Positions 43,697 to 53,104 of a stretch of 64,000 bases of DNA are shown in pieces. The stretch comes from Corynebacterium rhinophilum (GTDB taxonomy: Bacteria > Actinomycetota > Actinomycetes > Mycobacteriales > Mycobacteriaceae). The first letter of the stretch is position 1; each line of letters starts with the position of its first letter. Below the pieces are notes generated by a model, which saw only the letters and a program-made list of their open reading frames with translations, made no database searches and was not told where the DNA came from. The DNA lies in the NCBI RefSeq assembly GCF_030227225.1, contig NZ_JASPHQ010000015.1:3936-67935 (forward strand). Direction: 5' to 3'. The position numbers were made by a program, and so were the translations under genes.

Positions 43697-44692
43697 TCAG
43701 TGTTTGTTTTGGCATAGGGAGTCCAGAATGTCTGCGACACTACCCCCGCGGATTTTTGTCGCCGGCTCACCTACGAGGCAGTAGTCTACGGCGGCATCGT
43801 GCTGCGCTCGGCGTTCCTTGAGCACGGAATTAAGCATGGGATATACCGGGGGTAAACCGGGGTGGGTGCGGGTGTAGTCGGTCTCTAAGCCGCGCGCATG
43901 CCGCCCGGAAAAGGCGCGGGTGGATACGGTGGCCCCTCCGCGCCGGAGAAGCTTACGGTTGTAGTCACTGGTTCCGGCTTCTTTACTCAACAAGAAGGCA
44001 GAGCCGCACGATGCGGCGGCCACGCCGGGCAGGCTTAATACCTGGGTTACCTCTACTGCCGTGCGCAGCCCACCTGCGGCAATCAGCGGGATGCTCGGTG
44101 CGACGGCGTGGACGGCTTCGTGGACTGCGGCGATGAGATCTGGCAGGGGTCGATCGTCTGGAAGCGCGGTGCGGTCCCACGTGCCGCGGTGCCCGCCGGC
44201 ATAAGGGCCCTGTACGCACAGCGCATCCACTCCCAGCTTGGCGGCGGCGCGGGCCTCGCCTGGCGTGGTGACGGTGGTCCAAGCCTCGGCACCCGCGGCG
44301 TGGATGCGGGCAAGCTGCTCAGAGTCAAAGGTGCCGAACATGGACCACACGACGCGCGCGCCGCCCTGCAGCGCCAGCTCGAGCTTGTCGTGGAAGCCAA
44401 AGGAATAATCGGGATCCGGTAGCGAGGCATCTTCGGCCGCGGCCAGTTCCGCGACGGCGGCCAACTGCTCAGGAGTTAACGGATCCTGCGGGCAAAACAG
44501 GTTCACCCCAAAGGGGATGCCGGCGCAGGCATCAATCTGGCTGCGGGCAGAATCCACGCTGGCAGACCCAAGCCCCAAGGTGCCAAAGGAGCCGGCCTGA
44601 TGCGCAGCGCGCACCAGATCCACGGTGGTAGGCCCGCCCGCCATGGGCGCTGGTATTACGGTTCGGCGCAAAGATTGAATAACCTGGCTCAT
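43697..44692 (-). CDS. Nitronate monooxygenase / 2-nitropropane dioxygenase-like
   Basis: A 331-residue FMN enzyme of the NPD family with a TIM-barrel fold. The N-terminus RRTVIPAPMAGGPTTVDLV carries the AP(M)xG FMN-contact motif. GVDALCVQGPYAGGHRG (about residue 155) resembles the conserved QGxEAGGHxG motif, and AAGGLRTAVEVTQVLSLPGV (about 210) is the phosphate-binding segment. It oxidises toxic nitronates such as propionate-3-nitronate. It is divergent from the pth at 44728 with only 35 bases between the starts. Confidence 0.88.
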   Translation of the reverse strand: MSQVIQSLRRTVIPAPMAGGPTTVDLVRAAHQAGSFGTLGLGSASVDSARSQIDACAGIPFGVNLFCPQDPLTPEQLAAVAELAAAEDASLPDPDYSFGFHDKLELALQGGARVVWSMFGTFDSEQLARIHAAGAEAWTTVTTPGEARAAAKLGVDALCVQGPYAGGHRGTWDRTALPDDRPLPDLIAAVHEAVHAVAPSIPLIAAGGLRTAVEVTQVLSLPGVAAASCGSAFLLSKEAGTSDYNRKLLRRGGATVSTRAFSGRHARGLETDYTRTHPGLPPVYPMLNSVLKERRAQHDAAVDYCLVGEPATKIRGGSVADILDSLCQNKH

Positions 44693-44727
44693 AGGAAACT
44701 ACTGTACCGAGCTAGAAAGGCGCATTC

Positions 44728-45375
44728 GTGGCAGCTTTGAAAGATTTTATTGCCCGGTTTTTCGGCGGGCCCCCGCAAGCGCAGCAGGGGCAGGATCCGG
44801 CCGAGTTAGAAGCAGACTGGCTCATCATTGGCCTGGGCAACCCCGGGGCGAAATACGCCGCCACGCGCCATAACGTGGGATACATGGCCGTGGACGATGT
44901 GCTGGCCCAAGGCGGCGACGTGCTCGAGCCGGTGCGCGGGATGGACCTCGAGGTAGCCCCGCTGCGCTGGGGCGATACCCGCGTCCTGGCGGTGCGCACG
45001 ACAACGTTTATGAATCTCTCCGGTGATCCGATTGCCCCGCTGGCGCAAGCTTTGGGAATTGCGGCGGACCACATCATCGTCATTCACGATGAACTAGATC
45101 TGCCTGCCAATAAAATTCGACTAAAGCAAGGCGGCAATGAAAATGGGCACAACGGGCTGAAATCGCTGACGCACAACCTGGGCACGCGGGATTATGTGCG
45201 CGTGCGCATTGGCATTGCGCGCCCGCCGAAGGGTTCGTCGATTCCGGATTATGTCTTAGCGCCTGTCGATGCCGGCCCCGGCTTCGATACCGCCATTGCG
45301 TCCGCCGCCGAAGCCGCCCGGCTCATCGCCACGCACGGGCTCGTACAAGCGCAAAACCGCATTCATTCGCGCTAG
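44728..45375 (+). CDS. pth: Peptidyl-tRNA hydrolase, third copy
   Basis: A 215-residue enzyme with a 30-residue N-terminal extension (AALKDFIARFFGGPPQAQQG) before LIIGLGNPGAKYAATRHNVG. Catalytic His and Asp (VIHDELDLP) and GGNENGHNGLKS are present. It starts at GTG 44728 with GAAAGG upstream. It is clearly distinct from the two other copies in the window (EPVRGMDLEVAPL in place of SFSVHKK) and probably represents the second native pth that Corynebacterium species often carry. It ends four bases past the KtrA stop on the opposite strand. Confidence 0.93.
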   Translation: MAALKDFIARFFGGPPQAQQGQDPAELEADWLIIGLGNPGAKYAATRHNVGYMAVDDVLAQGGDVLEPVRGMDLEVAPLRWGDTRVLAVRTTTFMNLSGDPIAPLAQALGIAADHIIVIHDELDLPANKIRLKQGGNENGHNGLKSLTHNLGTRDYVRVRIGIARPPKGSSIPDYVLAPVDAGPGFDTAIASAAEAARLIATHGLVQAQNRIHSR

Positions 45376-46064
45376 GACTGGGAAAATTTCTCCAGCGCCT
45401 GTGGGCTGCCGGCGGCGACGATGAAGTCGGTGGGGGCGAGCTGGGTGGCATCGGCAAGCGGGGCCCAAGCACCCTCCGCCTGGCAGACCGACACCAACTG
45501 CACGTGGTGGGTGCGCCAAACCTCGCCCAAATCGAGCGGGCGGCCCGTGACCGAGGAGGGCGCGGCCATCTGGGTCACGCCGTAGTACGGGGCGATCTCA
45601 GCAAAGTCGCGGAAGCGCCCGCCCAAGAGGTAGGCTACGCGACGGCCGGTATCGCGCTCGGGGCGGATGACGTGGTGGGCGCCAATCTGGCGCAGGATGC
45701 GTTCGTGGGCCTCCGAATTAGCCTTGGCCCAAATATCTTTGACCCCTAGCTCCACCAAATTGGAGACGGTGAGGATAGACGCCTCCAGGTGCGAGCCGAT
45801 GCCCACGATGACCCGCTCCACCTCGTCGATGCCCAGCTGGCGCAGCGCCGCCGGATCGGTGGTATCGGCCGAAATGGCCTCGGTTAAGTGCGGCGCTCGT
45901 TCGCGCACGATCTTTTCATCGGAGTCGATTCCAAGGACCTCTACCCCATGGCCCATGAGCTCGCTAGCCAGGGAGCAACCAAACCGCCCCAAGCCAATGA
46001 CGACGACAGGGGCAATGTCGAGGGTGGCGCGGGAGTGGCCCAACGCCTTAAAAATGCTAGCCAA
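45372..46064 (-). CDS. KtrA/TrkA-type potassium uptake regulatory subunit
   Basis: A 230-residue cytoplasmic RCK protein. The RCK_N domain (about 18-140) has VVVIGLGRFGCSLASELMGH with a GxGxxG dinucleotide motif and VLGIDSDEK; the RCK_C domain (about 150-228) follows. It gates the KtrB channel in response to nucleotides. Its gene overlaps ktrB by eight bases. Confidence 0.92.
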   Translation of the reverse strand: MASIFKALGHSRATLDIAPVVVIGLGRFGCSLASELMGHGVEVLGIDSDEKIVRERAPHLTEAISADTTDPAALRQLGIDEVERVIVGIGSHLEASILTVSNLVELGVKDIWAKANSEAHERILRQIGAHHVIRPERDTGRRVAYLLGGRFRDFAEIAPYYGVTQMAAPSSVTGRPLDLGEVWRTHHVQLVSVCQAEGAWAPLADATQLAPTDFIVAAGSPQALEKFSQS

Positions 46065-47409
46065 TGAAGGGCCTTTCTTCGGGGTAGCTATAGCGGCGAC
46101 TGAGGTTCTTGGCCGCCAACGCTGCTACCAGGGTGGTTGGACCAACGCGGCCCAGGTACATGATGAAACACAGCACGATTTGTGAGGGTGCGGACAAGCT
46201 GGCGGTAATCCCGGTGGATAGGCCCACGGTGGCAAAGGCGGACATGACCTCAAAGGAGACCTGATCACCGCTAAATTGCGGGTCGAAAAAGCGCAGTGCC
46301 GCCACGCCCAGGGTCACCACCAGCACGCCAGCAAAGCTCAATGCTAGCGCCTGTCGGGTCACACTATGGGGAAGGCTGCGGTGGTAGATGGAGGTCTTTT
46401 CCTTGCCCAAGAACTCAGCGGCCATGGCGGCCAATAGCACGCACGCCGTGGTGACCTTAATGCCGCCGGCGGTACCGGCCGAGCCGCCGCCGATAAACAT
46501 CAAGATATCGGTGCCCATGAGCGTCACCGGGTGGACCTCGCCGTAGTCAAAGGTATTAAAACCGGCCGTGCGCGGGGATACGCTGGCAAAGAACGAGTTG
46601 AGGAGCTTGTCGCCCCACGCCATCGGTGCCAGTACGCCATTCCACTCCGTCAAGGCAAAAAATATCGTGCCGGCCACAATGAGCACGCCGGTTGCCGCCA
46701 GCGTCATCCGCGCGGTAATAGAGATGCGACGCGTCGCCTCCGACCCGCGCCGCAGGTGGCGCATCAATTCCGCCCAGACTGGAAAACCCAGTCCGCCGCC
46801 GATGACCGCTCCGGCCAGCGGCATTAGTATCCAGGCATCGCCCACAAACGGCACGAGGTTATCGCTATTGGTGCTAAACCCAGCGTTATTGAACGCCGAA
46901 ATGGCATGAAAGATGCCCTCCCATAACGCCCGCGGGAAGGAATGCCCGTAGCCCACCATCAGGCGCGCGGTGACCGCCACAGCGATAATGCTTTCTACCA
47001 CCGCGGTAAAGGCGAAGGTAAAAATCAGGGTGCGGCGGATGCCACCGGCGAGGATGGGCCGGCTTTCATAGGCACCGGTCTTGCGCGCCTTAAAGCTAAT
47101 CCGGCCGGTTAAAAGCCAACCGGAAAGCGAGGCCAGCGACATAATCCCCAAACCGCCCAGTTGGATAAGGGCCAAGATGACCACTTGCCCTGCTGGACTC
47201 CAGAAACTGCCGGTATCGACCACGACCAGCCCGGTCAACGAGACCGCGGAGGTCGCGGTAAAAAGGGCGGATAAAAACGAGGCGCGGGAATCTCCCGCCT
47301 CGGCGAACGGCAGCAATAACAAAGCCGTTCCTATCAGAATGAGCAGTAGGAACCCGGTGGCGGTTAGCCGCGCTGGTCCCCATTGCCGCAGAAAAAGCAG
47401 GCGCTTCAC
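46057..47409 (-). CDS. KtrB/TrkH-type potassium transporter
   Basis: A 450-residue membrane protein of the SKT family with four M1-P-M2 repeats. Selectivity-filter-like glycine motifs include TSAVSLTGLVVVDT (first pore) and FIGGGSAGTAGGIKVTT (third pore, with the gating loop). GTG 47409 (VKRLLFLRQWGPARL) is preferred; the longer frame to 47478 reads into divergent promoter sequence. It works with the KtrA protein encoded downstream to take up K+, with Na+ coupling in known systems. Confidence 0.92.
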   Translation of the reverse strand: MKRLLFLRQWGPARLTATGFLLLILIGTALLLLPFAEAGDSRASFLSALFTATSAVSLTGLVVVDTGSFWSPAGQVVILALIQLGGLGIMSLASLSGWLLTGRISFKARKTGAYESRPILAGGIRRTLIFTFAFTAVVESIIAVAVTARLMVGYGHSFPRALWEGIFHAISAFNNAGFSTNSDNLVPFVGDAWILMPLAGAVIGGGLGFPVWAELMRHLRRGSEATRRISITARMTLAATGVLIVAGTIFFALTEWNGVLAPMAWGDKLLNSFFASVSPRTAGFNTFDYGEVHPVTLMGTDILMFIGGGSAGTAGGIKVTTACVLLAAMAAEFLGKEKTSIYHRSLPHSVTRQALALSFAGVLVVTLGVAALRFFDPQFSGDQVSFEVMSAFATVGLSTGITASLSAPSQIVLCFIMYLGRVGPTTLVAALAAKNLSRRYSYPEERPFIG

Positions 47410-47511
47410 AAGCCGGAAGTATAGACCTGTCCAGCCCCACGCGGAACTGTGCGGCGCGACGCCGCGGACAAATATCACGAACGAATGTCGCGGACGAATG
47501 TCGCGTCCATA

Positions 47512-47524
47512 GCTAGAATCTAGC
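47512..47524. promoter_or_regulatory. 13-bp palindrome before the SDR gene
   Basis: GCTAGA-A-TCTAGC, perfect, ending two bases before the SDR ATG. It includes TAGAAT, which could be a -10 for a leaderless transcript. A 12-bp direct repeat ACGAATGTCGCG (47481 and 47494) lies just upstream. Confidence 0.35.
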
Positions 47525-47526
47525 CT

Positions 47527-48363
47527 ATGACTTCGCCGTACTCCGCTGCTAGGACCATCGTGATCACCGGGGCATCGTCAGGCATTGGTGCCGCAGCCGC
47601 CCAGCAGATTCACCGCACCCGCCCGCAGGATAACCTCGTCATCATCGGCCGCAATCCGGACAAGACCAAGGCCGTTGCACAGGAAGTGGACGGGCAGTAT
47701 TTCCTCGCCGATTTCGAATCGCTTGCTGAGGTCCGCCAACTGGCTGATGACCTGCAACAACTAGAGCGCATCGATGCCTTGGGCAATAATGCCGGCGGCA
47801 TCTTCGATGGCCCTACCATGACCGCTGATGGGTTCGAGCGCACGTGGCAGGTCAATGTCGTCGCACCTTTCCTTTTGACATCTCTGTTGCAAGAAAAGCT
47901 GCGCGATAGTAGCGCCACCGTGGTCAATACGGCGTCGTTGGCCAATATGCTGATCTCAAATTTCGATCCGGCAGATCCCAATACGCTGGAGCATTTCAGC
48001 CCAGAGCGCGCATACGGCAATGCCAAGCTAGCGGATATCTTGCTCGCCCGCTTTATCGATGCCCACGGCATCAACGCGGTGTCCTTTCACCCAGGCGTTT
48101 TAGCCACCGAGTTTGGCAAGTCCTCGAAAGGGCTTACCGGCAAGGTGTACTCCGGGGTCATCGGCAAGGCCTTTGGCACCGCAGAGGCCGGCGGCGAGAA
48201 CTTGGCCTACTTCCTCACCGGCACCGAGGGCATCCATTTCCAGTCCGGGGAATACTACAATAATAAACGCACGCTGGGCATGCAGCGCCCGATTGCGAAG
48301 AATACCTCTGTGGCACACCGCGTCTTTGAGGATCTGGGCCGCCGCCTCAATGTGGAGTGGTAG
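47527..48363 (+). CDS. Short-chain dehydrogenase/reductase
   Basis: A 278-residue SDR. The cofactor motif is VITGASSGIGAAAA (residue about 12-25) with NNAGGIF (about 93) as the NNAG motif. The catalytic Ser is in NTASLAN, and Tyr/Lys are in ERAYGNAKLADILLARF (YxxxK, about 162-166). The arrangement resembles retinol-dehydrogenase-like SDRs. ATG 47527 has no ribosome binding site and a possible -10 immediately upstream, so translation may be leaderless. prfC starts 24 bases after its stop. Confidence 0.88.
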   Translation: MTSPYSAARTIVITGASSGIGAAAAQQIHRTRPQDNLVIIGRNPDKTKAVAQEVDGQYFLADFESLAEVRQLADDLQQLERIDALGNNAGGIFDGPTMTADGFERTWQVNVVAPFLLTSLLQEKLRDSSATVVNTASLANMLISNFDPADPNTLEHFSPERAYGNAKLADILLARFIDAHGINAVSFHPGVLATEFGKSSKGLTGKVYSGVIGKAFGTAEAGGENLAYFLTGTEGIHFQSGEYYNNKRTLGMQRPIAKNTSVAHRVFEDLGRRLNVEW

Positions 48364-48387
48364 CGGGAAACCACTAGACTATGGCGC

Positions 48388-50022
48388 ATGAGTTCTGTCG
48401 CTTTTGAGGCCTCGCGCCGCCGCACGTTCGCCGTTATCGCCCACCCGGATGCCGGTAAGTCCACGCTGACGGAGGCGCTGGCGCTGCATGCGCACGTGAT
48501 TAATGAGGCCGGCGCGGTCCACGGCAAGGGCAACCGCAAGTCCACCGTGTCTGACTGGATGGACATGGAGAAAAACCGCGGTATCTCCGTCGCCTCGTCC
48601 GCGCTGCAGTTTGAATACGCCCCGGAGGGACACGAGGGCGAGCCTTATATGATCAACCTGGTTGATACCCCAGGTCACGCGGACTTTTCGGAGGATACCT
48701 ACCGCGTGCTCACCGCGGTGGATGCCGCAGTGATGCTTATCGATGCCGCCAAGGGCCTCGAGCCACAAACCCTCAAGCTCTTCCGCGTTTGTAAGGCGCG
48801 CGGGCTGCCCATCGTCACAGTGATCAACAAGTGGGACCGCGTGGGCCGCGAGCCACTCGAGCTCGTTGATGAGATCGTAAACGAAATCCAGTTGCAGCCC
48901 ACCCCGCTGTACTGGCCGGTGGGCATCGCGGGCGATTTCCGCGGCCTGGCCCACATCAATGATGACGGCGAGGCCGATAACTACATCCACTTCATCCGCA
49001 CCGCCGGTGGTTCCACCATCGCGCCGGAAGAGCACTACGATCCTGCCGCCGCAGAAGAAAAGGAAGAGGACGTGTGGGAAACCGCGGTAGAGGAAGCCGA
49101 GCTGCTTGCTGCCGATGGCGCCCTGCACGATCAAGAACTTTTTGAGCAGTGCGTGACCTCCCCGCTCATCTTCGCCTCGGCCATGCTGAACTTCGGTGTC
49201 CACCAGATCCTGGATACCTTGTGCGCCATCGCCCCGGCGCCGCATTCCCGCGAATCCGATCCCAAGGCCGTGGAGGCAGCCACCAGCGCTATCGATGAGG
49301 TCCGCGAGGTAGCCGATGACTTCTCCGGCGTCGTCTTCAAGGTGCAGGCGGGCATGGACCAAAAACACCGCGACAACTTGGCGTTTATGCGCGTGGTCTC
49401 CGGCGAATTCGAGCGCGGAATGCAGGTCAACCACGCCCAATCCGGCCGCAGTTTTTCCACCAAGTATGCGCTGACGGTCTTTGGCCGCACCCGCGATACC
49501 GTGGATACCGCTTACCCAGGCGATATCGTGGGCCTCGTCAACGCGGGCTCGCTAGCACCCGGTGACACCATCTATTCCGGCAAAAAGGTGCAGTTCAAGC
49601 CCATGCCCCAATTCGCCCCGGAGGCCTTCCGCATCTTGCGCGCGAAATCGCTGGGCAAGTACAAGGCCTTCCGCAAGGGCTTGGAACAGCTCTCGGCCGA
49701 AGGCGTAGTGCAGGTCCTGCGCAACGATGCGCGCGGTGATGCTTCCCCGGTCATGGCGGCAGTCGGCCCCATGCAGTTCGAGGTCATGCAGGCCCGCATG
49801 GAATTCGAGTACAACGTCGAAACCGTCACCGAGCCCATCCCCTACTCCGTGGCGCGGCGCACCGATGCCGAATCCGCACCGGAACTCGGCCGCCAGCGCG
49901 GCGTGGAGATCTTCACCCGCCAAGACGGCGAGCTCATCGCCCTATTTGGCGATAAGTGGAAGCTCGCCTTCATTGAGAAGGAACACCCAGAGCTGACCAT
50001 GGAGACCTTGGTCGCGGATTAA
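48388..50022 (+). CDS. prfC: Peptide chain release factor 3
   Basis: A 544-residue translational GTPase that recycles RF1/RF2 from the ribosome. G1 is AHPDAGKSTLTEAL (residue about 17), G2 region RGISVASS, G3 DTPGHADFSEDTYR (about 92), G4 NKWD (about 147). Domains II and III (about 300-540) show GMQVNHAQSGRSF and NVETVTEPIPYSVARRT, typical of RF3 and not EF-G. Length and order are normal. Confidence 0.95.
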   Translation: MSSVAFEASRRRTFAVIAHPDAGKSTLTEALALHAHVINEAGAVHGKGNRKSTVSDWMDMEKNRGISVASSALQFEYAPEGHEGEPYMINLVDTPGHADFSEDTYRVLTAVDAAVMLIDAAKGLEPQTLKLFRVCKARGLPIVTVINKWDRVGREPLELVDEIVNEIQLQPTPLYWPVGIAGDFRGLAHINDDGEADNYIHFIRTAGGSTIAPEEHYDPAAAEEKEEDVWETAVEEAELLAADGALHDQELFEQCVTSPLIFASAMLNFGVHQILDTLCAIAPAPHSRESDPKAVEAATSAIDEVREVADDFSGVVFKVQAGMDQKHRDNLAFMRVVSGEFERGMQVNHAQSGRSFSTKYALTVFGRTRDTVDTAYPGDIVGLVNAGSLAPGDTIYSGKKVQFKPMPQFAPEAFRILRAKSLGKYKAFRKGLEQLSAEGVVQVLRNDARGDASPVMAAVGPMQFEVMQARMEFEYNVETVTEPIPYSVARRTDAESAPELGRQRGVEIFTRQDGELIALFGDKWKLAFIEKEHPELTMETLVAD

Positions 50023-50038
50023 TAGAGCGGCTGCCCCG

Positions 50039-51610
50039 TCAGAGCAGCATGACCGGGATGACCACGATCTTCATGAACTGCGCCACCACGATGGTGGAGG
50101 TATAGCCGGTAAGTATTCGCGAATCCGAGCTGGCGCCCGTGGCGTAATTGACCACCGCGGGCTGGCCAAAGAGGCCGGAAATTCCGCCGGAGGTGCGGGT
50201 TTCGGATTGCCCCATAAAACGGCTGGCCACCGCGAAAATCCCAATGATGATAACGGCAATGATCGCGGCCAGCACCATGGATTTCAGCCCCATCCAAGAA
50301 AAGGCGGTGGACACAAAGGCCTCGCCGGAGGACAGGCCTACTGAGGCCAAGAAGATGGCAAGCCCCCACTGCTGAAATGCAGTATTAATCGGGGACGGGA
50401 TCTGCCACGGAATGCGGCTGGTGCGGTGCAGGGCGCCGAGGACTAGGCCGGTGATCAGTGGGCCCAGCGCGAACCCGAGCTCGAAGGACGCACCACCAGG
50501 CAGCGGAATCACGATGAGGGAAATCAGGTAGCCGATGGTCAGCCCACCGCCGAGTGCTACCCAATTAAGCTGCGAGTATGCGGTCACGGAATCGCCAAAA
50601 TAATCGCGAACATCACCCAGGCGGTCATGCTTGACCACGATTTCTAGATCATCGCCGGATTCAAGGTGGGTTTCATTGGTGGCAAGGAATTCCTCATCGC
50701 CGCGGCGCACCCGCACAATCCGCGCGCCGTAACGCGAAAAGAGGTTTAACTCCTTGACCTTGCGGCCCTCAATATCCTCATTGGAAATGGCCACGGTCTC
50801 ATTGACCAGGCGCTTATCCACAAACGGGGTTTGGGGCTGGCGCTTTCCCAGGGCACCCGTAAGCTCCTTAGCCTTTGCCTTGGTCACCAGCACGCGCAGG
50901 ACATCGCCGCGGTGCAATTCTGGGTTATCGCCCGGCACGTCGATGTCACGGCCGCGGCGGATGGTGGCGATGATGAAATGATCCGCGAATTTCTCGCGCA
51001 GCTCGGGATAGGAAATTTCGCGGGTGACCTTAATCGTCCGCGAGCGGAAAATCTTTTCCGCCGAGTGGTCCTGGTCCTTCTGCGCGGGCCAACTATGCCG
51101 CAGGATGAATGCCACGAGGAGGATGGCCACGGCCACGCCGACTGGATAGGCCAAGGAATAGCCCACGGCGGGCAGCTCCTCGCCGGATTGCTGCTGCGCC
51201 ACGGCCAGCGATGCCGTGGACGTCGTCGCGCCGGAGAATACGCCGGTCACCGCCAGCGGCGATAGCCCCATGAGGCTGCCTATGCCCAGCGCCGCGGCCG
51301 CCGCGGCTATTACCGCCACCGTGGCGAGCAACATGTGCTTTAGCTGGGTAGAAAAGCCCTTAAAGAAGGCCTCGCCGGCAGAGAGCCCCTGCATATAGAT
51401 AAAGAGGCCCAAACCCAGCTCCTGCAAGGAACTAAGGATATTGTCATCCAGATCTATAAAGGATCCGAAGGCTAAGCCAACAAAAAGGGTACCCGCCGCA
51501 CCGAAGCGCAGCGGGCCAAAGGGAATCATGCCAAAAAGCGTGCCGAGCACGATCATGAAGAAAATGCTCAGCCAAATATTGCCATCAAAAATCGCTAACA
51601 CGCTGTGCAA
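50039..51610 (-). CDS. AspT/YidE-family transporter (SucE-like)
   Basis: A 523-residue membrane protein of the aspartate:alanine antiporter family, with two membrane halves (about 1-165 and 360-523) separated by two RCK_C (TrkA-C) domains (about 190-350). Family glycine motifs occur in both halves: FIYMQGLSAGEAFF and GLAIFLASVGLSSGEAFV. The corynebacterial member SucE exports succinate, so export of a dicarboxylate or amino acid is likely, but the substrate is not readable from sequence. It converges on prfC with 16 bases between stops. Confidence 0.88.
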   Translation of the reverse strand: MHSVLAIFDGNIWLSIFFMIVLGTLFGMIPFGPLRFGAAGTLFVGLAFGSFIDLDDNILSSLQELGLGLFIYMQGLSAGEAFFKGFSTQLKHMLLATVAVIAAAAAALGIGSLMGLSPLAVTGVFSGATTSTASLAVAQQQSGEELPAVGYSLAYPVGVAVAILLVAFILRHSWPAQKDQDHSAEKIFRSRTIKVTREISYPELREKFADHFIIATIRRGRDIDVPGDNPELHRGDVLRVLVTKAKAKELTGALGKRQPQTPFVDKRLVNETVAISNEDIEGRKVKELNLFSRYGARIVRVRRGDEEFLATNETHLESGDDLEIVVKHDRLGDVRDYFGDSVTAYSQLNWVALGGGLTIGYLISLIVIPLPGGASFELGFALGPLITGLVLGALHRTSRIPWQIPSPINTAFQQWGLAIFLASVGLSSGEAFVSTAFSWMGLKSMVLAAIIAVIIIGIFAVASRFMGQSETRTSGGISGLFGQPAVVNYATGASSDSRILTGYTSTIVVAQFMKIVVIPVMLL

Positions 51611-51696
51611 TCTTAGGAGCTTGGCGCGATTTAGCTAGCTGAGAAGGCTTGGCACCGTGCACCGAATACCGCCATTAGTGCAGCGCACGCGAATAT

Positions 51697-51726
51697 CCCT
51701 CCTGATGCCACAAAGAATCAGGAGGG
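51697..51726. terminator. Hairpin between the AspT-type and patatin genes
   Basis: A perfect 10-bp stem CCCTCCTGAT (51697-51706) / ATCAGGAGGG (51717-51726) with a 10-base loop. It has no U-run in either direction, so it may be a weak terminator for the patatin gene or a processing site. Confidence 0.45.
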
Positions 51727-51754
51727 CGATCTCACACCACGGCCCAGAGGTGAG

Positions 51755-52624
51755 CTAGTCCAGCAGGAATTCTTTCCACTTTGGCCACTCGGCATGGGTT
51801 TGCGCCTTGCCGGCCTGGTAATTCGCGCGCAACTTATCCACATTGCGCTCGGTAGAGGCCACCTGCATATCTTCCGGGAAAAACAGCTGCGCCTTGCCCT
51901 GGCGCTCTAGCTCGAGGAGCCGGTCCTTGGCCGCGTTATAGATGGGCGGGCGGCCAATGAGGGCATCGGCAATAGCGGGGTACTTGCGGAAGATGCGGCG
52001 GGTAATCGCCGGGCGCGCTACCTCGGGGCGGACATATCCGCGCGGCTTGGAGCCGATGAAGAGGAATTTCTCGTAGCCAGCCTCTTCCGCCTGCTCGATG
52101 GTAATGCCGCCGGACGAGCCCAAGGCGCCGTCCACATAGGGCGAGCCATCGATGATGCGAATGGGCATAAGCAGCGGCAGCGTAGAGGAGGCGCGCACCC
52201 GCACATACAGATCTTCTGGTTCCTTCACATCATCGCGGGTCCAATACACGGATTCGCCGGTATCGGCCCGCGCGGCGGCAAGCACCATATCCGCTGGGTG
52301 CTTGCGGTACGCATCCCAGTCAAAGGGCATATCCTTATCCGCGGAGCGCTCATAGATATATTCCGCATTGAAATAGCCATTGCCGCGCACCAGCGAGCCC
52401 ACGCCGCCAAAGCTGGGGTTATTGACAAAATCCGTGAAGGATTCCTCCGCGCGCTTGGCATCGTGCGAGAGGTAATTAACCGTGTGGGAGGCGCCGGCAG
52501 ATACTCCGCCTACCCATCCAAAGGTGGCGTTTTCTTGGATGAGTTTGACTATGCAGGCGGCGGTATAGGAATTGCGCATTCCGCCGCCTTCGATAACAAG
52601 GGCGGTGTTGCTGGCATCAATCAT
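51755..52624 (-). CDS. Patatin-like phospholipase
   Basis: A 289-residue serine hydrolase. The oxyanion-hole motif is VIEGGGMRNSY (residue about 10), the nucleophile is GVSAGAS (GxSxG, about 40), and the dyad Asp is in YVDGALGSSGG (DGA/G, about 165). ATG 52624 (MIDASNTALVIEGG) is preferred to the upstream frame because it places the motif at the usual distance. Related proteins (RssA/YjjU type) hydrolyse phospholipids. It faces away from the small gene at 52700. Confidence 0.9.
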   Translation of the reverse strand: MIDASNTALVIEGGGMRNSYTAACIVKLIQENATFGWVGGVSAGASHTVNYLSHDAKRAEESFTDFVNNPSFGGVGSLVRGNGYFNAEYIYERSADKDMPFDWDAYRKHPADMVLAAARADTGESVYWTRDDVKEPEDLYVRVRASSTLPLLMPIRIIDGSPYVDGALGSSGGITIEQAEEAGYEKFLFIGSKPRGYVRPEVARPAITRRIFRKYPAIADALIGRPPIYNAAKDRLLELERQGKAQLFFPEDMQVASTERNVDKLRANYQAGKAQTHAEWPKWKEFLLD

Positions 52625-52699
52625 GGTCTCCCATAATACGCGCGGCGATGTTACGGCGGTCAACCCCGCTTCCTGGCTGCGCGGCTAGACTTGAACGCT

Positions 52700-53104
52700 A
52701 TGGGATTATTGGACGCTCTTGCCAAACTTACCGGGAATGGGGCGCCGCACTTGGCGCGGCCTGATTCCGCCGCGACGACCGTGCAGGTGGACCGGCTAGA
52801 TATTAGGACCGCCGGCCAGCTGATCATCATTATCACCGGCCAGCAGGGCGCGCGGGCCCTTGCTGAGCTCGCCGGTTCGCGCGAGTCCGCGACCCTTATC
52901 TCCCCCACCACCACGGCGCATTTTCCCGCCGTAACGAAGGATGTGCTGCCGGTCAAAGATCCCAAGCACGGCTGGATCATCCCCATCACGCCGACGCTGG
53001 CGAGCGCGCTCTCCCAGGCCGAGCTTGCGGGTGCCCCGCTTGCCGATGCCCCCATCTCCGGCGAGTACGAGCTATCCCCCAGCCTCGCGGTGGTGGTGGA
53101 ATAA
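52700..53104 (+). CDS. Hypothetical protein upstream of gamma carbonic anhydrase
   Basis: A 134-residue protein from ATG 52700 (MGLLDALAKLTGNGAPH); a TTG at 52691 is also in frame. It is predicted soluble, alpha/beta, with IRTAGQLIIIITGQQGARAL in the middle. No family is recognised. Its stop overlaps the next ATG (TAATG), so it is co-translated with the carbonic-anhydrase-like gene. A functional link is possible but not shown. Confidence 0.65.
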   Translation: MGLLDALAKLTGNGAPHLARPDSAATTVQVDRLDIRTAGQLIIIITGQQGARALAELAGSRESATLISPTTTAHFPAVTKDVLPVKDPKHGWIIPITPTLASALSQAELAGAPLADAPISGEYELSPSLAVVVE

